Shown: in pieces, positions 1 through 11,095 of the stretch
How the letters are laid out: the number at the start of each line of letters is the position of its first letter
How positions within the stretch are numbered: position 1 is the stretch's first letter
Origin: Vanilla planifolia
Taxonomy: Eukaryota; Streptophyta; Magnoliopsida; Asparagales; Orchidaceae
Direction: 5' to 3'
DNA length: 64,000 nt
Assembly (NCBI GenBank): GCA_023846275.1
Contig: JAIUJO010000908.1
Span: forward strand, 1-64,000
Position numbers and translations under genes: made by a program
Notes under the pieces: generated by a model
The model's input: the letters and a program-made list of their open reading frames with translations, nothing else
Told to the model about the DNA's origin: nothing
The model's database searches: none

Positions 1-3000
1 AGAAGAAGAAGAAGAAGAAGAAGAAAAAGAGGAAGAAGAAGAAGAAGAAGAAGAAAAAGAGGAAGAAAGAGAAGAAGAATAAAAAGAAAAAGAAGAAGAA
101 GAAGAAGATGGAGAAGAAGAAGAAGAAGAATAAGAAGAAGAAGAAGAACATAAAGATGAGGAAGAAGAAGAAGAAGAAGAGAAGGAGAAAAAGAGCAAGA
201 AGAAGAATAATAAAAAGAAGAAGAAGAAGAAGTAGAAGAAGAAGAAGAAATAGAACAAGAAAAAGAAGAAGAAGAAGAAGATAAAAAAAAAGGAGAACAA
301 GAAGAAGAAGAAAAAAAGAAATAGAAAAAGAAGAAAAAGAACAAGTAGGAGAAGAAGAAGAAGAAGAGGAAGAAGAAAAATAAGAAAAACAAGTTGTGGA
401 AGAAGAAGAGGAAGAAGAACATGAAGAAGAAGAAGAAAAACAAGATCAAGTAGAAGAAAAGGAAGAAGAAGAAGAAGAAGAAGAATAAGAAGAAGAACAA
501 CAACAAGAAAAAGAAGAAAAACAAGTAGAGGAAGAACAAGAAGAAGAAGAATATGAAGAAGAAGAAGAAGAAGACAAAGAAGAAGAAAAAAAGATGAACA
601 AGAAGAAGAAAAAGAAAAAGAAGAAGAGGAAGAAAAAGACAGAAGAATAATAACAAGAAGAAGAAGAAGAAGAGGAAAAACAAGGGGAAGAAGAAGAAGA
701 AGAAGAAGAAGAAGACGAGGAAGTAGAAGAGGAAGAAGAAGAAGAAGAGGAAGTTCCGGAAGAAGAAGAAACATAAGAAGATGAAGAAAGAAGAAAAAAG
801 AAGACTGAGGAAAGAAGAAGTTTGAAGGAAGAAAGTAGAAGGAAGAAGGAAGAAGGAAAAGGAAGAAGGAAGAATGAAGAAATAAGAAGGAAGAACGAAT
901 AAGGAAGATGGAAGAAGACGGAGATGATGAAGAAGAAGCAGAAGAAGAAAATGAAGACGAAGATGATGATGATGAAGCAGAAGAAAAAGAAGAAGAAGAA
1001 GAAGAAGAAGAAAAGAAAGAAGAAGAAAGAGAAAAGAAAAAGGAAGAAAGAAGAAAGCAGATGGAAGAAGCAAGAAGGAAGATGGAAGAGGGAAGACGGA
1101 AGAAGATGAAGAAAAAGAAGAAGAACAAGATGAAGAACAGGACGAAGAAGAGGAAGAGGAAGATGAAGTGGAAGAGGAGACATAAGATGATAAGGGGAAG
1201 GGAAAGAAGAGAAAGAAGAAGAGGAAGAAAATGATGAATAATAATAATAATAGTGATAATAATAAGAAGAAGAAGAAGTAGAAGAAGAAGAGGAGGAAGA
1301 AGAAGAAGAGGAAGATGCGAAACAAGAAGAAGAAAAATCAGAAGAAGAAGAAGAAGAAGAAGTGGAAGAGGAAGGGGAAGAAGAAGAAGAAGAAGAAGAA
1401 GAAGAAGAAGAGTGGAAGAAGAAGAAGAAGAAGACAAAAAAAAAGAAGAAGAAGAGGAAACTAAAGAAGAAAGAGAAGAAGAAGAAGTAGTCAAAGTAGT
1501 AGAGGAAAAGAAGAAGTAGAAAAAGATGGATAAGGAAACAAAAGAAGAAGATGTAGAAGAGAAAGAAGAAGAAGAAGAAGAAGAAGAAGACCAAGAGAGA
1601 AAGAGGAAGAGGAAGTGAAAGAGGGGGAAGAAGAAGATAAGGGGGAGGGAAAGAAGAAAAAGTAGAAAATGAGGATGAAGAGGAAGAAGAAGTAGAAGAA
1701 GAGGAAGAAGGAGAAGAAGAAGAAGGTGTTGAAGAAGAAGAAGAAGAAGAAGTAGTAGAAGAACAAGAAGAAGAAGAAGAAGAAGAAGTAGAGGAAGAAG
1801 AAGAAGAAGAAGAAGAAGAAGAAGAAAAAGAAGAAGAAGAAGTGGAAGAAGAAGAGGAGGAAGAAGAAGAAGACTAGAAGAATAAGAAGATAAAAAAGTA
1901 GAACAAGAAGAGGAAGCCTGAGAAGAAGGAGAAGAAGAAGAAGACGAAGTCAAAGAAGTAGAGGGAAAGAAGAAGTAGAAGAAGAAGAATAAGACGTAAA
2001 AGAAGAAGTAGCGGTATAAGAATAAAAAGAAGAAGAAGAAGATGAAGATGTAGTTGGAGTAGAAGAAGAAAATAAAGAAAGAAGAAGACAAAAGAATGAA
2101 GATGAATGCAAGAGAGAAGAAGGAAAAGAAGAAGAAAAATAGGAGGAGGAAATAATAAAAGAAGATGAAGAAGAAGAAGAAAAGAAGAATAAGTAGCATA
2201 AGAAGAAGAAGATGAGGAATAAGAAAATTAATAATAAGCAGAAGAGAAGAAGTAGAAGCACAAGATCAAGAAGAAGAAGAAGAAGAAGTAGAGGAAGGAG
2301 AAAAAGAATAAAATGAGGAAGAAGAAGAAGAAGAAGAAGTAGAAGAAGAACTAGAAGGGAAGAAGAAGAAGAAGAAGAAGAGAAGGAGAAGATGAAGAAG
2401 AAGAAGAAGAAAGGGAAGAAGAAGATGTGAACAAAGAAGGAGAAGGAGAAGAAGAAGAAGAAGGGTAAGAAGAAGAAGAAAGAAGAGGAAGCAGAAGAAG
2501 ATGTTGAAAAAGAAGAAGAAAAGAAAGAAAAAGAAAGAAAAAAGAAAAAACGAAGAAGAAAGAAGATGGAAGAAGGAAGAAGGAAGGTGGAAGCAGATGA
2601 AGAAGAAGAAGGAGAAGAAGGCGACAAAGAAGAGGAAGAAGAAGATGAAGTGGTAGAGGAGGTAGAAGAAGATAAGGGGAAGGAGAAGAAGTAAAAGAAG
2701 AAGAGAAAGAAGAAAAAGAAGAAAAAGAAGAAGAATAAGAAGAAGAAGAAGAAGAAGAAAAAGATGAGGTAGAAGAAGAAGAAAAAGAAAAAGAAGAAGA
2801 AGTGGAAGAAGAAGAGGAGGAGGAGGAAAAAGAAGAAGAAGAAGAAGACAAAAAAAGAAGAGGAGGAAATCAAAGGAGGAGGAGGAGAAGAAGAAGAAGT
2901 TAGAGAAGTAGAGGAAAAGAGGAAGCAGAAGAAGTATAAGATGACAAATAAGAAAAAGTGGAAGAAGGAGAAGAAGAAGAAGAAGAAGAACCAGAAGAAG

Positions 3001-3142
3001 AAGAGGAAGAGGAAGAGGAAGTGGAAGTGGAAGAGGAAGTAGAAGAAGATAAGGGGAAGGGGATGAAGAAAAAGAAGAAGAGGAGGAGGAAGAAGAAGAA
3101 GAAGAAGAAGAAGATGAACAAGTAGAAGAAGAAGATGAAGAG

Positions 3143-3174
<32 letters not shown>

Positions 3175-4397
3175 GGAAGAAGAAGAAGAAGAAGAAGATG
3201 AAGAAGAGGAAACGGGAGAAGAAGGAGAAGAAAAAGAAGAAGCCGAAGAAGCTGATGAAAGAAGAAGAAGAATAAGACAAAAAAGAAGAAGAAGAGGAAG
3301 AAGATGAAGTAGAAGAAGAAGACGATGATGATGAGACGTAATAGTAATAGTAGAAGTAGAAGATGAAGAAGATGTGAAAAAAGAAGAAGAAGAAGAAAAA
3401 AAAAGAAAGAAAGAAGAATAAATCAGAAGGAATAATAAGAAAAAAGAAGAAAGAAGAAGACAAAAAAAGAAGAAGAATGAAAGAATAAAGAAGAAAAAGG
3501 AAAGAAGAAATGAAGAAGGAAGAACGAAGATGGAAGAAGCAAGATTGAAGGAGGAAGGAAGAAGGAAGGTTGAATAAATAAGGAAGAAGGAAGAGGGAAG
3601 AAAAATAAGAAAGAAGAAAGAAAAAAGAATAAAGAAGAAAGAAGAAGACGATGAAGAAGAAGATGAAGAAGAAGAAGGAGAAATAGAAGGACAAAAAAAA
3701 GGAGGAGAATGAGAAGGAGGTGTAGGAGAAGGTTATGAATAAGGAGAAGGAGAAGGGGAAGAAGAAGAAGAGAAAGATGTAGAGGAAAAAGAATAATAGG
3801 AAGAAGGAGAACAAGAAAAAGTAGAAGATGAAGAACAAGAAGAGAATAAGAAGTAGTAGTAGAAGAAGAAGAAGAAGAAAAAGAAGATGAGAAAGAATAA
3901 TGATAGGAAGTGGAAGGAGAATTAGAAGAATAAGAAGAAGAAGGGGAAGATGAAGTAGAAGAAGAAGAGGAAGAAGAAGAAGAAGATAAAGATGAGAAAG
4001 AACAAGTAGAAGAGGAAGAAGAAGAAGAAGAGGAAGAAGACGAAGGAGTTGAGGAAGAAGAGGAAGAAGAACAAGAGGAGGATAAGGAAGAAAGAGAAGA
4101 AGAAGAAGAGGTAGAAGAATAAGAGTAAGAAGAAGAAGAGGAAAAATTAGAAAGGCAAGATAAGGAATAAGAGGAGGTGGAAGAACAAGAAGTAAAAAAA
4201 GAAGGAGAAGAGGAAAAAGAACAAGATTAAGGGAAGAAGAAGAAGTCAAAGAAGAAGAAGAAAAAGTAGAAGAAGAAGAAGAAGAAGAAGAAGAAGAAGA
4301 AGAAGATGAAGAGGATGAAGATGATAATGAAGAAGAATAAGAAGAAGAAGAAGATGTTGAAGAGGAAGAAGAAGTTGAAGTAGAAGTAAAAGAAGAA

Positions 4398-4429
<32 letters not shown>

Positions 4430-4571
4430 ATATGAGGAAAAAGAAGAAGAAGAAGAAGAAGTAGAAGAAGAAAAAGAAGAGGAAGAAGAAGAAGAAAAAG
4501 ACAAAAGTGAAGAAGAAGAATATGAAGAAGAAGAAGAAGAAGAAGAAGAAGATGAAGAAGAAAAGGAAGAA

Positions 4572-4603
<32 letters not shown>

Positions 4604-4885
4604 TGATGAAGAAGAAGAGAAAGAAGAAGAACAAAAGGAGAAGTAGAAGAAGAAGTGGAAGAAGAGGAAGAAGAAGAAGATGTGGAAAAATGGGAGGAAG
4701 AAGAAGAAAAATAAGAATAAGAAGTGAAAGAGGAGAAAGAAGAATTAGAAGAAGAAGAAGAAGAAAAAGAAAAAGAGGAAGATAAGGAAGAATATTAAGA
4801 AGAAAAAGAAGAAGACAACGAAGAAAAGGAAGTAGAAGAGAAAGAAGAAGAGAAAGAAGAGGAAGAGAATGAAGAAGTAGAAGAA
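1..4885 (+). repeat. GAA-rich purine array, block 1
   Basis: Degenerate GAA/AAG array with almost no pyrimidines on the + strand, running off the left edge of the window. It is mosaic inside. GGAAGAA-type heptamer zones lie near 785-905, 1040-1110, 2555-2600 and 3480-3620. The last is followed by a GGAGAA-type zone (about 3705-3760) and then pure GAA to the end. The landmark GATAAGGGGAAGG or a close variant recurs at about 1189, 1636, 2671 and 3048. This suggests several fused modules that lack an ATTAGGG tract. Long minus-strand frames here are stop-free only because TTC-rich DNA has no stops. Confidence 0.93.
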
Positions 4886-5597
4886 TACATATTATGGATT
4901 AGTGTATGACGACTTAGGGATTAAGAATTACATTTTAGGGATTGGGGCTTAGGCGTTAGGGAGGGAGGGATTCAGGATTATAGATTAGGGATTAAGGATT
5001 AGATATTAGGGTTTAAGGAATAAGTATTTAGGATTAAGAATGAGGAGTTAGTGATTAAGAATTAGGGATTAGGGATTAAGGAATATGGATTTGGGAATTG
5101 GGATTATGGATTAGGTTAGATTAAGGATTACAGATTCGAAGTTATTGATAAAGGGATTTTGGATTAAGCATTAGGGATTAACGATTTGCATTTAGAGATT
5201 ATGAATCAGGAATTAGAGATTAGAGATTTAGGATTATGAATTCAAAAGAGGGATTAGAGATTAGTGATTAAGGATTAAGGATTAAATATTATATAGATAT
5301 GGGATTAGGTATTAAAGACTATGGATTAAGGATTAGGCATTAGTTATTAAAGATTTAGGATTAGGGTTTATGATTGAAGGATTAGGGATTAAGAATTCGG
5401 AATGGATTAAATATTAAATGTTAGTGATTGGTTATTAGGGATTAAGGATTTGACAATGGGGATTAGCAAACAGAGATTAAGGATTATGATTTATACATTA
5501 AGGATTGGAGTATAGGGAGAGAGGGATTATGGACTATAGATTAGGGATTACAGATTAAGGAGTGTAGGATTAGGGATTATGGTTTTGGGATAAAGAT
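4886..5597 (+). repeat. ATTAGGG-type heptamer tract, tract 1
   Basis: Degenerate 7-bp repeat, mostly GATTAGG/GATTAAG, beginning abruptly after GAA. G-runs at 4944-4947, 4959-4961, 4963-4965 and 4967-4969 form the GGGAGGGAGGG landmark found near the start of most such tracts. A second version, GGGAGAGAGGGATT, lies at about 5515. No open frame or other feature is visible. Confidence 0.9.
4944..4969 (+). repeat. G-run cluster, possible G-quadruplex motif
   Basis: Four G-runs (GGGG, GGG, GGG, GGG) separated by an 11-nt loop and two 1-nt loops. This is the best G-quadruplex-like pattern among the heptamer tracts. The last three runs belong to the GGGAGGGAGGG landmark repeated in other tracts. Folding is an inference. 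Confidence 0.4.
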
Positions 5598-6685
5598 TAA
5601 GAAGCTGAAGAAGAAGAAGATAATGGAGAAGAAGAAGATGATGATGATGAAGAAAGAAGCAGAAAAAGAAAGAAAGAAAGAAAGAGGAAAGAAAAAAAGA
5701 AGAATGAAGTAAGAAGAAAAAAGAAAGAAGAAAGAAGAAAAAAGGAAAAAAGAAAGAATAATAAAGAAGGAAAAAGAAAGAAGAAAGAAGCAAGATGGAA
5801 GAAGGAAGAAGCAAGAAGGAAGAAGGAAGAAGGAAGGAAGAAGGAAGAAGAAAGAAGAAAGAAGAAAGAAGGAAGAAGAAATGAGAAAGAAGTAAGAAAA
5901 AAGCAAAAAAGAAGAAAGAAGAAGAAGCAGAAGGAGAAAGAGAAGAAAAAGGAGGAAGAGGAGAACGAGAAGGACGTGTAGGAAGATGAAGTAGAAAAAG
6001 AAGAACTAGAAGAACAGAAGAAGAAAATGATAAACAAGGAGAAGGAGGAGAAGAAGTAGTACAAGAACAAGAAGAAGATGAAGAAGATGCAGAAGAAGAA
6101 AAAATACAAGTAGATGTAGAGGAATAAGACGAAGAAGAAGGAGAAGAAGACGAAGAAGAATAAGAAGAAGAAAAAGAAGGAGAAGAGGAAGAAGAAAAAA
6201 CTGAGGAAGAAGACAAGAAAGAAGAAGAAGAAGAACAAGAAGAAAAAGAAGAAGTGGAAGAGGAAGAAGAAAAGAAGAAGAAGGATAAGAAGAAGGAGAA
6301 GAAGAAGAAGAAGAAAAACATGTAGAGGAGGAGGAAGAAGAAGAAGAAGAAAAAGAACAAGAAGAAAAAGAAGAAGAAGAAAAAGATAAAAAAGAAGAGC
6401 AAGAAGAAGATGAAGTAGAAGATGAAGAAGAAGAAGAAGCAGAAGAAGAGGGGGAAGAAGAAGAAGAAAAGGAGGAAGAAGAAGAAGAAGAAGAAGAAGA
6501 GAAAGAAGAAGAAGAAGAGGAATAAGTAGAAGAAGAAAAGGAAGAAGGGGAAAGTTAAGAGGAAATTGAAGAAGTAGGAGACAAAGATGAGGAAGAAGAA
6601 GAAGAACAAAAGGAAGAAGAAGAAAAGAGGAAAAGGAAGAAGAAGAACAAGAAGAAGAAGTAAAAGAGGAAGAGGAAGAAGAGAC
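5598..6685 (+). repeat. GAA-rich purine array, block 2
   Basis: Shows the module polarity clearly. It begins with AGAAAGA and GGAAGAA heptamers (about 5640-5900), passes through a GAGAAGG-rich stretch (about 5930-6050), and ends in GAA triplets. Its right part (from about 6300) is a tandem copy of the right part of the next block, at an offset of about 990 bp. Confidence 0.92.
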
Positions 6686-6983
6686 AAATTAGGGATTTGG
6701 GATTAAAGGATTAGTATTAGGGATTAGAGATTAAGGTTTGATGGATTGGGGATTAGACATTAAATATTAAAGGCTTGATGATTAGAGATTAAGAATTAAG
6801 AGATTAATTATTAAGGATTAGGGATTAAAGATTAGGAATTTAATGTTAAGGATTAGAGATTAGAGATTAGAGAATAGGGATTAGGGATAGCAACTAAAGA
6901 TTAGAAATAAGAGATGTAGGATTTAGGATAGGGATTAGGAATTGGTGATTAGAGATAAAGGGAACAGGGATTAAGGATTAGGG
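6686..6983 (+). repeat. ATTAGGG-type heptamer tract, tract 2
   Basis: Short heptamer tract of about 300 bp with the landmark GATTAAGAATTAAG followed by GATTAATTATTAAGG at 6802. It lacks the GGGAGGG landmark seen near the start of longer tracts, which suggests a truncated or rearranged copy. Confidence 0.88.
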
Positions 6984-7675
6984 AGAAAGAAGAAGGAGAA
7001 GTGGAAGTGTAAGAAAACGAAGAAGGGGGAGGTGAAGAAGTGGAAGAAGAATGTGAAGAATGAAGAAGAAGAAGAAAAAGGGGAAGATGAAGAGGAAAAA
7101 GAATAAGAAAAAGAAGAGGAAGATGAAGTAAGAAGAAGAAGGAGTAGAAGAGGAAAAAGATTAAGAAGAAGAAAAAGAAGTAGAAGAGGAAGAAGAAGAA
7201 AAAGAGGAGGAAGAAGACGATGAAGAAGAAGAACAAGAACAAGAAGAAAAGGAAGAAGAAGAAGAGTAGAAAAGGAAAAAGAAAAGAAGAAGGATAAGAA
7301 AGAGAAGAAGAAAAACACATAGAGGAGGAGAAACAAGAAGAAGAAGAAAAAGAACAAGAAGAAAAAGAAGAAGATAAAGAGATAAAAGAAGAAGAGCAAG
7401 AAGAAGATGACGTAGAAGATGACAAAGAAGAAGAAGAGAGGGAAGAAGAAGAAGAAAAAGAAGAAGAAGAAAAAGAAGAACAAGAGAAAGAAGAAGAGGA
7501 AGAGGAATAAGTAGAAGAAGAAAAAGAAGAAGGGGAAAATAAGGAAGAAAAGGAAGAAGTAGAAGACAAAGATGAGGAAGAAGAAGAAGAAAAAGAAGAA
7601 GAAGAAGAAAAGAGGAAAAGGAAGAAGAAGAAGAAGAATAAGAAGAAGTAAATAAGAAAGAGGAAGAAGAGACAA
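6984..7675 (+). repeat. GAA-rich purine array, block 3
   Basis: GAA array with a weak heptamer zone at its left end. From about 7316 to the end it follows block 2 (about 6319 onwards) nearly motif for motif, including a TAGAGGAGGAG marker and an AAAGAAGAGCAAGAAGAAGA marker. Confidence 0.92.
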
Positions 7676-7895
7676 GTTAGGGATTTGGGATTAGGGGATT
7701 GGGATTAGGGATTAGAGATTAAGGTTTGAACGATTAGGGATTAGACACTAAAGATTAAAGGATTAATGATTATGGATTAAGAATTAAGGGATTAATTATT
7801 AAGGATTAGGGATTAAAGATTAAGGATTTAAGATTAAGGATTAGAGATTAGAGAATAAGGATTGGGAATAGCGATTAAAGATTAAAAATAATTAG
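7676..7895 (+). repeat. ATTAGGG-type heptamer tract, tract 3
   Basis: A 220-bp heptamer tract paralogous to tract 2. The landmark GATTAATTATTAAGG begins at 7790. It grades into A-rich sequence before GAA resumes. Confidence 0.88.
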
Positions 7896-9553
7896 AAAAA
7901 AGAAGAAGAAGAAGAAGTTGATGAAAAAGAAGAAGAAGAAGAAGAAGAAAAAGGAGGAGGAGGAGAAGAAGAAGAAGAGGGAAAAGAATAAGAAGAAGTT
8001 GAAGAAGTGGAAAAGGAAGACAAGGAAGAAGAAGAAGGAAAAGAAGAACAAGAAGAAGAAGAAGAAGAAGAAGAAGAAGAAGAAGAAGAAGAAGAAGAAG
8101 AAGAGAAAAGAACAGATTAAAAAGAATAAGAAGAAGTGGACAAAGAAGAAGACGAAGAATAGAACAACATGAAGAAGTTGAACAAGAGAGGAAGAAGAAG
8201 AAGAAGACGATGAAGAAGAAGAAGTGGAAGAAAAAGTGGAAGTCAAAGAAGAAGAAGATGAACAAGACGAAGAAGAAGAACACGAAGAAGAAGAAGTAGA
8301 AGAAGAAGAAGAAGATGATGAAGAAGAAGAAGAAAAAGAAGAAGAAGAAGAAGGAGAATAAGAAGAAAAGGAAGAAGTAGAAGAAGAATAAGTAGAAGAA
8401 AAGAAAAGGAGGAGGAAGAAGAAGAAGGAGAGGAAAAAGAAGAAGCAAAAGATGGAGAAGAAGAATAAGAAGAGGAAAGAACAAGAAGAGAGAGAAGAAA
8501 GAATAATAATAATAAGAAGAAGATGAAGAAGAAGAAGTAGAAGAAGAAGAAGAAGAAGAAGAAGATGATGATGATAGAAGATGAACATGAAGAAGAAGAA
8601 GAATAAGAAGAAGAAGAAGCAAAAGGCGAAGAAGAACAAGAAGAAGAAGAAGAAGAAGTTGATGATGAAGATGAACATGAAGAAGAAGAAGAATAAGAAG
8701 ATGAAGAAGTGAAAGTGGAAGAAGAAGAAGAAGAAAAACAGAAGAAGAAAAGGATAAAGTTAGAAAAGAAGAAGAGAAAAAGAAGAAGAAGATGAAGAAG
8801 TGTAAGAGGAGGAATAAGAAGAAGTAGATGAGTAGGAAGAAGAAGAAGAGGCTAAAAAAGATAGATGAAGAAAGAAGAAAGAAGAAAAAATGAAGAAAGA
8901 AGAAAGAAGAAAGAAGAAGAAGAAGATAAAGAGAAGAAGATGCAGAAGAAAAATTTGGAAGTGAAGAGTGAGAAGGAGGTATAGGAGAAGGAGAAGAAGA
9001 AATCAAAGAAGAAGAAGATGATGAGAAAGAAGGAAGTGAAGAGGAACAAGAGGAAGAAGAAGAAGAAGTAGAAGATGAAGAAGAAGAGGAAGAAGAAGAA
9101 GAATAAGAAGTAGAGAAAGAAGAAGAGGAGGAGGAAGAAGAAGAAGAAGAAGATGGAAAAATAAGAGTAAGAAGAGGAAAAAGGGCAATAAGAAGAAGAA
9201 GAAGAAGGGGAAGAAGAAAAAGAAGAAGAAGAAGAAGAAAAAGAAGAAGAAGAGAATGAAGAAGAGGAAGTAGTAGTAGTAAAAGAAGAAGAAGAAGAAG
9301 AGAAAGATGTGGAAGAAAAGAAGAAGAGGAAGAAGATGAAGAAGATGAAGGAGAGGAACATGAGGAAAAAGTGGAAGAAGAATAAGAAGGAGATGAGCAA
9401 GAAAAGAAGAAGAAGAGCAAGATGAGGAATTAGAGAAGGAACAAGAAGTAGAAGAAGTACAAAAAGAACAAGGAGATGAGGAAAAAGAAGGAAAAGAGGA
9501 AAAATAACTAGAAGGAGTGGAAGAAGAAGAAGAAGAACAACAACAACAAGAAA
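7896..9553 (+). repeat. GAA-rich purine array, block 4
   Basis: Starts directly with GAA triplets. An internal AGAAAGA heptamer zone at about 8865-8930 is followed by a short GGAGAA zone (about 8965-9000) and then GAA to the end. This implies two fused modules, the second having lost its heptamer tract. The block ends in AACAACAACAAG just before the next tract. Confidence 0.92.
8050..8105 (+). repeat. Perfect (AAG)n microsatellite, about 18 units
   Basis: An uninterrupted run of AAG inside block 4, one of the longest perfect runs in the window. It probably reflects recent slippage within an otherwise degenerate array. Confidence 0.9.
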
Positions 9554-9730
9554 CTAGGGATTATGGATTAGGGTTTAGGGATTATGAATTAGGGATAAGA
9601 GATTAGATATTAGGATTAGGAATTAAGGATAACTATTCAAGATTAGAAACTATGGATTAAGGATTAAAAATTAGAGATTAGGTATTTCGTATTAAATGTT
9701 AAGGATTATGGATTTGGTGTTAAAGATTAG
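9554..9730 (+). repeat. ATTAGGG-type heptamer tract, tract 4
   Basis: The shortest heptamer tract on the purine side (about 177 bp), made of degenerate GATTAGG/GATTATG units. Neither landmark is clear, consistent with a deletion remnant. Confidence 0.85.
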
Positions 9731-9828
9731 AGAGAAAGATGAAGGAGAAGGACAAGAGTAAGAACAAGAAGAAGAAATAGATGGCAAAAAAGAAGAAGAA
9801 GAAGAGAAAGAAGAATAGAAAGATGAAG

Positions 9829-9846
9829 AGGAAGAAGAAGAAGAAG

Positions 9847-9876
<30 letters not shown>
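9829..9876 (+). repeat. Perfect (GAA)n microsatellite, about 16 units
   Basis: An uninterrupted GAA run of about 48 bp inside block 5. Confidence 0.85.
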
Positions 9877-9878
<2 letters not shown>

Positions 9879-10178
9879 CAAGTAGAAACAGAAGAAGAAT
9901 AAAAAAAGAAAAAGAAAAGGAAGGAGGAGAGGAAGAAGAAGAAATAAAGGAAAAAAATTAGAAGAGGAATAAGAATAAGAATAAGAGGGAGGAGGAGGTG
10001 GAGGAGGAGGAGAAGAAGAAGAAGAAGAAGAAGAAGAAAAACAAGTAGAGGAAGGAGAATAAGAAGAAGAACAGGAAGAAAAAAAGGAAGAAGAAGAAGA
10101 AGAGGACCAAGAAGTAGAAGTAAAAGAAGATGACGAAGAAGATGAAAAAGAAGAAGAGAAAGAAGAAGAAGACATAGA

Positions 10179-10216
10179 AAAACAACAACAACAATAACAA
10201 TAACAACAACAACAAC

Positions 10217-10259
<43 letters not shown>
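10179..10259 (+). repeat. (AAC)n followed by perfect (AAT)n microsatellite
   Basis: An AAC/AAT mixture (10179-10216) passes into about 14 perfect AAT units (10217-10259). The series AAG to AAC to AAT changes only the third base of the triplet. It appears to be a local mutational expansion in the GAA array and is the only such tract in the window. Confidence 0.9.
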
Positions 10260-11047
10260 GGAAAAAGAAGAAGAACAAGAAGAAGAAGAAGAGGAAGAGG
10301 AAGAGGAAGAAGAAGAGAAGAAGAAGAGGAAGAAGAAGGAAGAGGAAAGAAGAAGGAACAAAGAAGATTAGCGAAGGAAGAAAGAAGAAAGAAGAAGGAA
10401 GAAGGAAGAGGAAGAAGTAAGAAGGAACAAGGAAGAAATTAGAAGGAAGAAGGAATAGGGAACATGGATGATAGATGAAGGAAGAAGAAGAAGAAGAAGA
10501 TGATGATGAAGAGGAAAAGGAAGAGGAAGAGGAAGAGGAAGAGGTAGAAGAAAAAAAACAGGAATAGAAGAAGAAGGAGAAGGGGAAGAAGAAGATGAAG
10601 ATGAAGAAGAAGAAGAAGAAGAAAAAAAAGAAGAAGAAGATGATGCTAAGACGAGGAAGATGAAGAAGACGAAGAAGAAAAAGAAAAAAAAGAAGAGGAA
10701 GAAGTAGAAGAGGAATAAGGAGTAGATGAAGAGGATGAAGAAGAAGTGGAAAAAGAAGATGAGGAAGAAGAAGAAGAAGAAGACAACAGAAATAACAAGA
10801 AGTCAAAGAAGAAGAAGAAGTTGAAGAAGAAGAAGAAGAAGAATAAGAAGAAGAAGAAGAAAACAAAGACGAAGAAGAAGAAACAGAAGAAGAACACGAA
10901 GAACAAGAAGAGGATGATGAAGAAGAAGATGAAGTAGAAGATGAGTGGAAGAAGAAGAAGAAGAAGATGAAGAAGTTGATGATGAAGAGGAAGTAGAAGG
11001 AAAGAAGAAGAAGAAGAAGAAGAAGAAGAAGAAAAAGAAGAAGAAGT

Positions 11048-11095
<48 letters not shown>

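Larger units (their letters stand above)
6300..7675 (+). repeat. Tandem higher-order duplication, period about 990 bp
   Basis: The end of GAA block 2 plus the start of tract 2 matches the end of GAA block 3 plus the start of tract 3. Examples are GAGACAAATTAGGGATTTGG at 6681 against GAGACAAGTTAGGGATTTGG at 7671, and the tract landmark GATTAATTATTAAGG at 6802 against 7790 (988 bp apart). The copies differ by many indels of GAA units. Both repeat types were duplicated together as one unit. Confidence 0.7.

Noticed and set aside
908..1234. Glu/Lys-rich frame resembling an acidic/basic nucleolar protein or SR-like protein
   Set aside because: Direct translation of degenerate GAA/AAG repeat. Overlapping frames on both strands are equally open.
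2900..4504. Longest open frame (534 codons, minus strand), Ser/Leu/Phe-rich
   Set aside because: Composition only. It drifts from Ser to Leu to Phe as GAA indels shift the frame, has no domain and no codon signature, and similar frames occur in every GAA block.
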